Shown here in pieces: positions 16,781 through 16,923 of a stretch of DNA of 16,923 bases (positions within the stretch are counted from its first letter, which is position 1; the number at the start of each line of letters is the position of its first letter). The DNA comes from Legionellales bacterium. GTDB taxonomy: Bacteria > Pseudomonadota > Gammaproteobacteria > Eutrophobiales > Eutrophobiaceae. A program made the translations under genes and the position numbers. A model generated the notes under the pieces. That model made no database searches and was not told where the DNA came from. It saw only the letters and a program-made list of their open reading frames with translations. The stretch lies in NCBI GenBank assembly GCA_002721165.1, contig PBJS01000009.1:37534-54456 (forward strand). The letters are read 5' to 3'.

Positions 16781-16791
16781 ATTTATAAATT
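16780..16791. repeat. 12-bp A/T palindrome between ftsA and ftsZ
   Basis: AATTTATAAATT reads the same on both strands and starts at the last base of the ftsA stop codon. It could be a weak operator or simply a product of the base composition; no function is claimed. Confidence 0.4.
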
Positions 16792-16802
16792 CATTGTAAT
16801 TT

Positions 16803-16808
16803 AGGAGG
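16803..16808 (+). promoter_or_regulatory. Consensus ribosome binding site of ftsZ
   Basis: AGGAGG, a full match to the anti-Shine-Dalgarno core, lies eight bases before the ftsZ ATG. It is the strongest such site in the window, in line with the high protein level FtsZ needs. Confidence 0.9.
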
Positions 16809-16816
16809 ATAAAATT

Positions 16817-16923
16817 ATGGCATTTGAATTAGTTAATGCGACTAATCAACCAGCAATTATTAAAGTAATAGGTGTTGGTGGTGGCGGTGGTAATGCAGTT
16901 AAGCATATGTTAGGTAGCAATAT
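16817..16923 (+). CDS. ftsZ: Cell division protein FtsZ, N-terminal 35 residues (cut by window end)
   Basis: FtsZ is the tubulin-like GTPase that forms the division ring. Only codons 1-35 plus two bases are present. The product starts MAFELVNATNQPAIIKVIGVG and continues through GGGGNAVKHM, which is the first beta strand and the G1 nucleotide-binding loop of FtsZ. It follows ftsA after 36 bases, with a consensus ribosome binding site. The rest of the gene lies outside the window, so completeness cannot be judged. Confidence 0.95.
   Translation, partial: MAFELVNATNQPAIIKVIGVGGGGGNAVKHMLGSN

Noticed and set aside
388..16923. A hidden mobile element, defence system or novel gene within the cluster
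   Set aside because: All sequence from 388 on is covered by known dcw genes, with gaps of at most about 40 bases. No repeats, transposase, integrase or foreign-looking insert was seen.

Overview
This window is one strand-consistent block of housekeeping DNA: the 3' end of the RNase P RNA gene followed by the division and cell wall (dcw) cluster, ending 35 codons into ftsZ. Every gene is on the + strand. The order is rnpB(3' end) - mraZ - rsmH - ftsL - ftsI - murE - murF - mraY - murD - ftsW - murG - murC - murB - ddl - ftsQ - ftsA - ftsZ(5' end). No frameshift, insertion sequence, tRNA, CRISPR array or foreign-looking insert is visible.

The proteins point to a gammaproteobacterium. MraZ (152 aa) and MraY (360 aa) have the same lengths as I recall for the E. 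coli proteins and share most of their blocks. MurE carries the DNPR motif of meso-diaminopimelate-adding enzymes, so the wall is the Gram-negative type. The DNA is clearly A+T-rich (about one third G+C by eye), and the cluster has murB between murC and ddl, unlike E. coli, where murB lies elsewhere. rnpB next to mraZ and murC-murB-ddl are arrangements I associate with several gammaproteobacterial lineages outside the Enterobacterales. I cannot name a genus.

Layout: 1-101 is the 3' part of rnpB, including its P18 hairpin with a GNRA loop. Bases 102-387 form a very A+T-rich spacer ending in one good sigma70-type promoter (TTGACA, 18 bp, TATAGT at 295-324) and three GTGG-type boxes spaced exactly 10 bp (335-360), matching the known operator of MraZ, the product of the first gene. 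From 388 to the end the genes are packed: most junctions are stop-start overlaps or gaps of a few bases. Gaps of about 15-40 bases occur at mraZ/rsmH, mraY/murD, murC/murB, ftsQ/ftsA and ftsA/ftsZ.

The genes form one pathway. MurB, MurC, MurD, MurE, Ddl and MurF build UDP-MurNAc-pentapeptide in the cytoplasm. MraY and MurG turn it into lipid II on the inner membrane. FtsW and FtsI polymerise and cross-link it at the septum. FtsL and FtsQ are divisome scaffold and activator proteins, FtsA tethers FtsZ to the membrane, and FtsZ forms the ring. MraZ is the transcriptional regulator of the cluster and RsmH a 16S rRNA methyltransferase.

I looked for an undescribed system and found none. The most interesting points are the MraZ operator, the rnpB boundary without a clear terminator, the type II-like MurB, the very short FtsL N-terminus and the contrast in ribosome-binding-site strength along the cluster.
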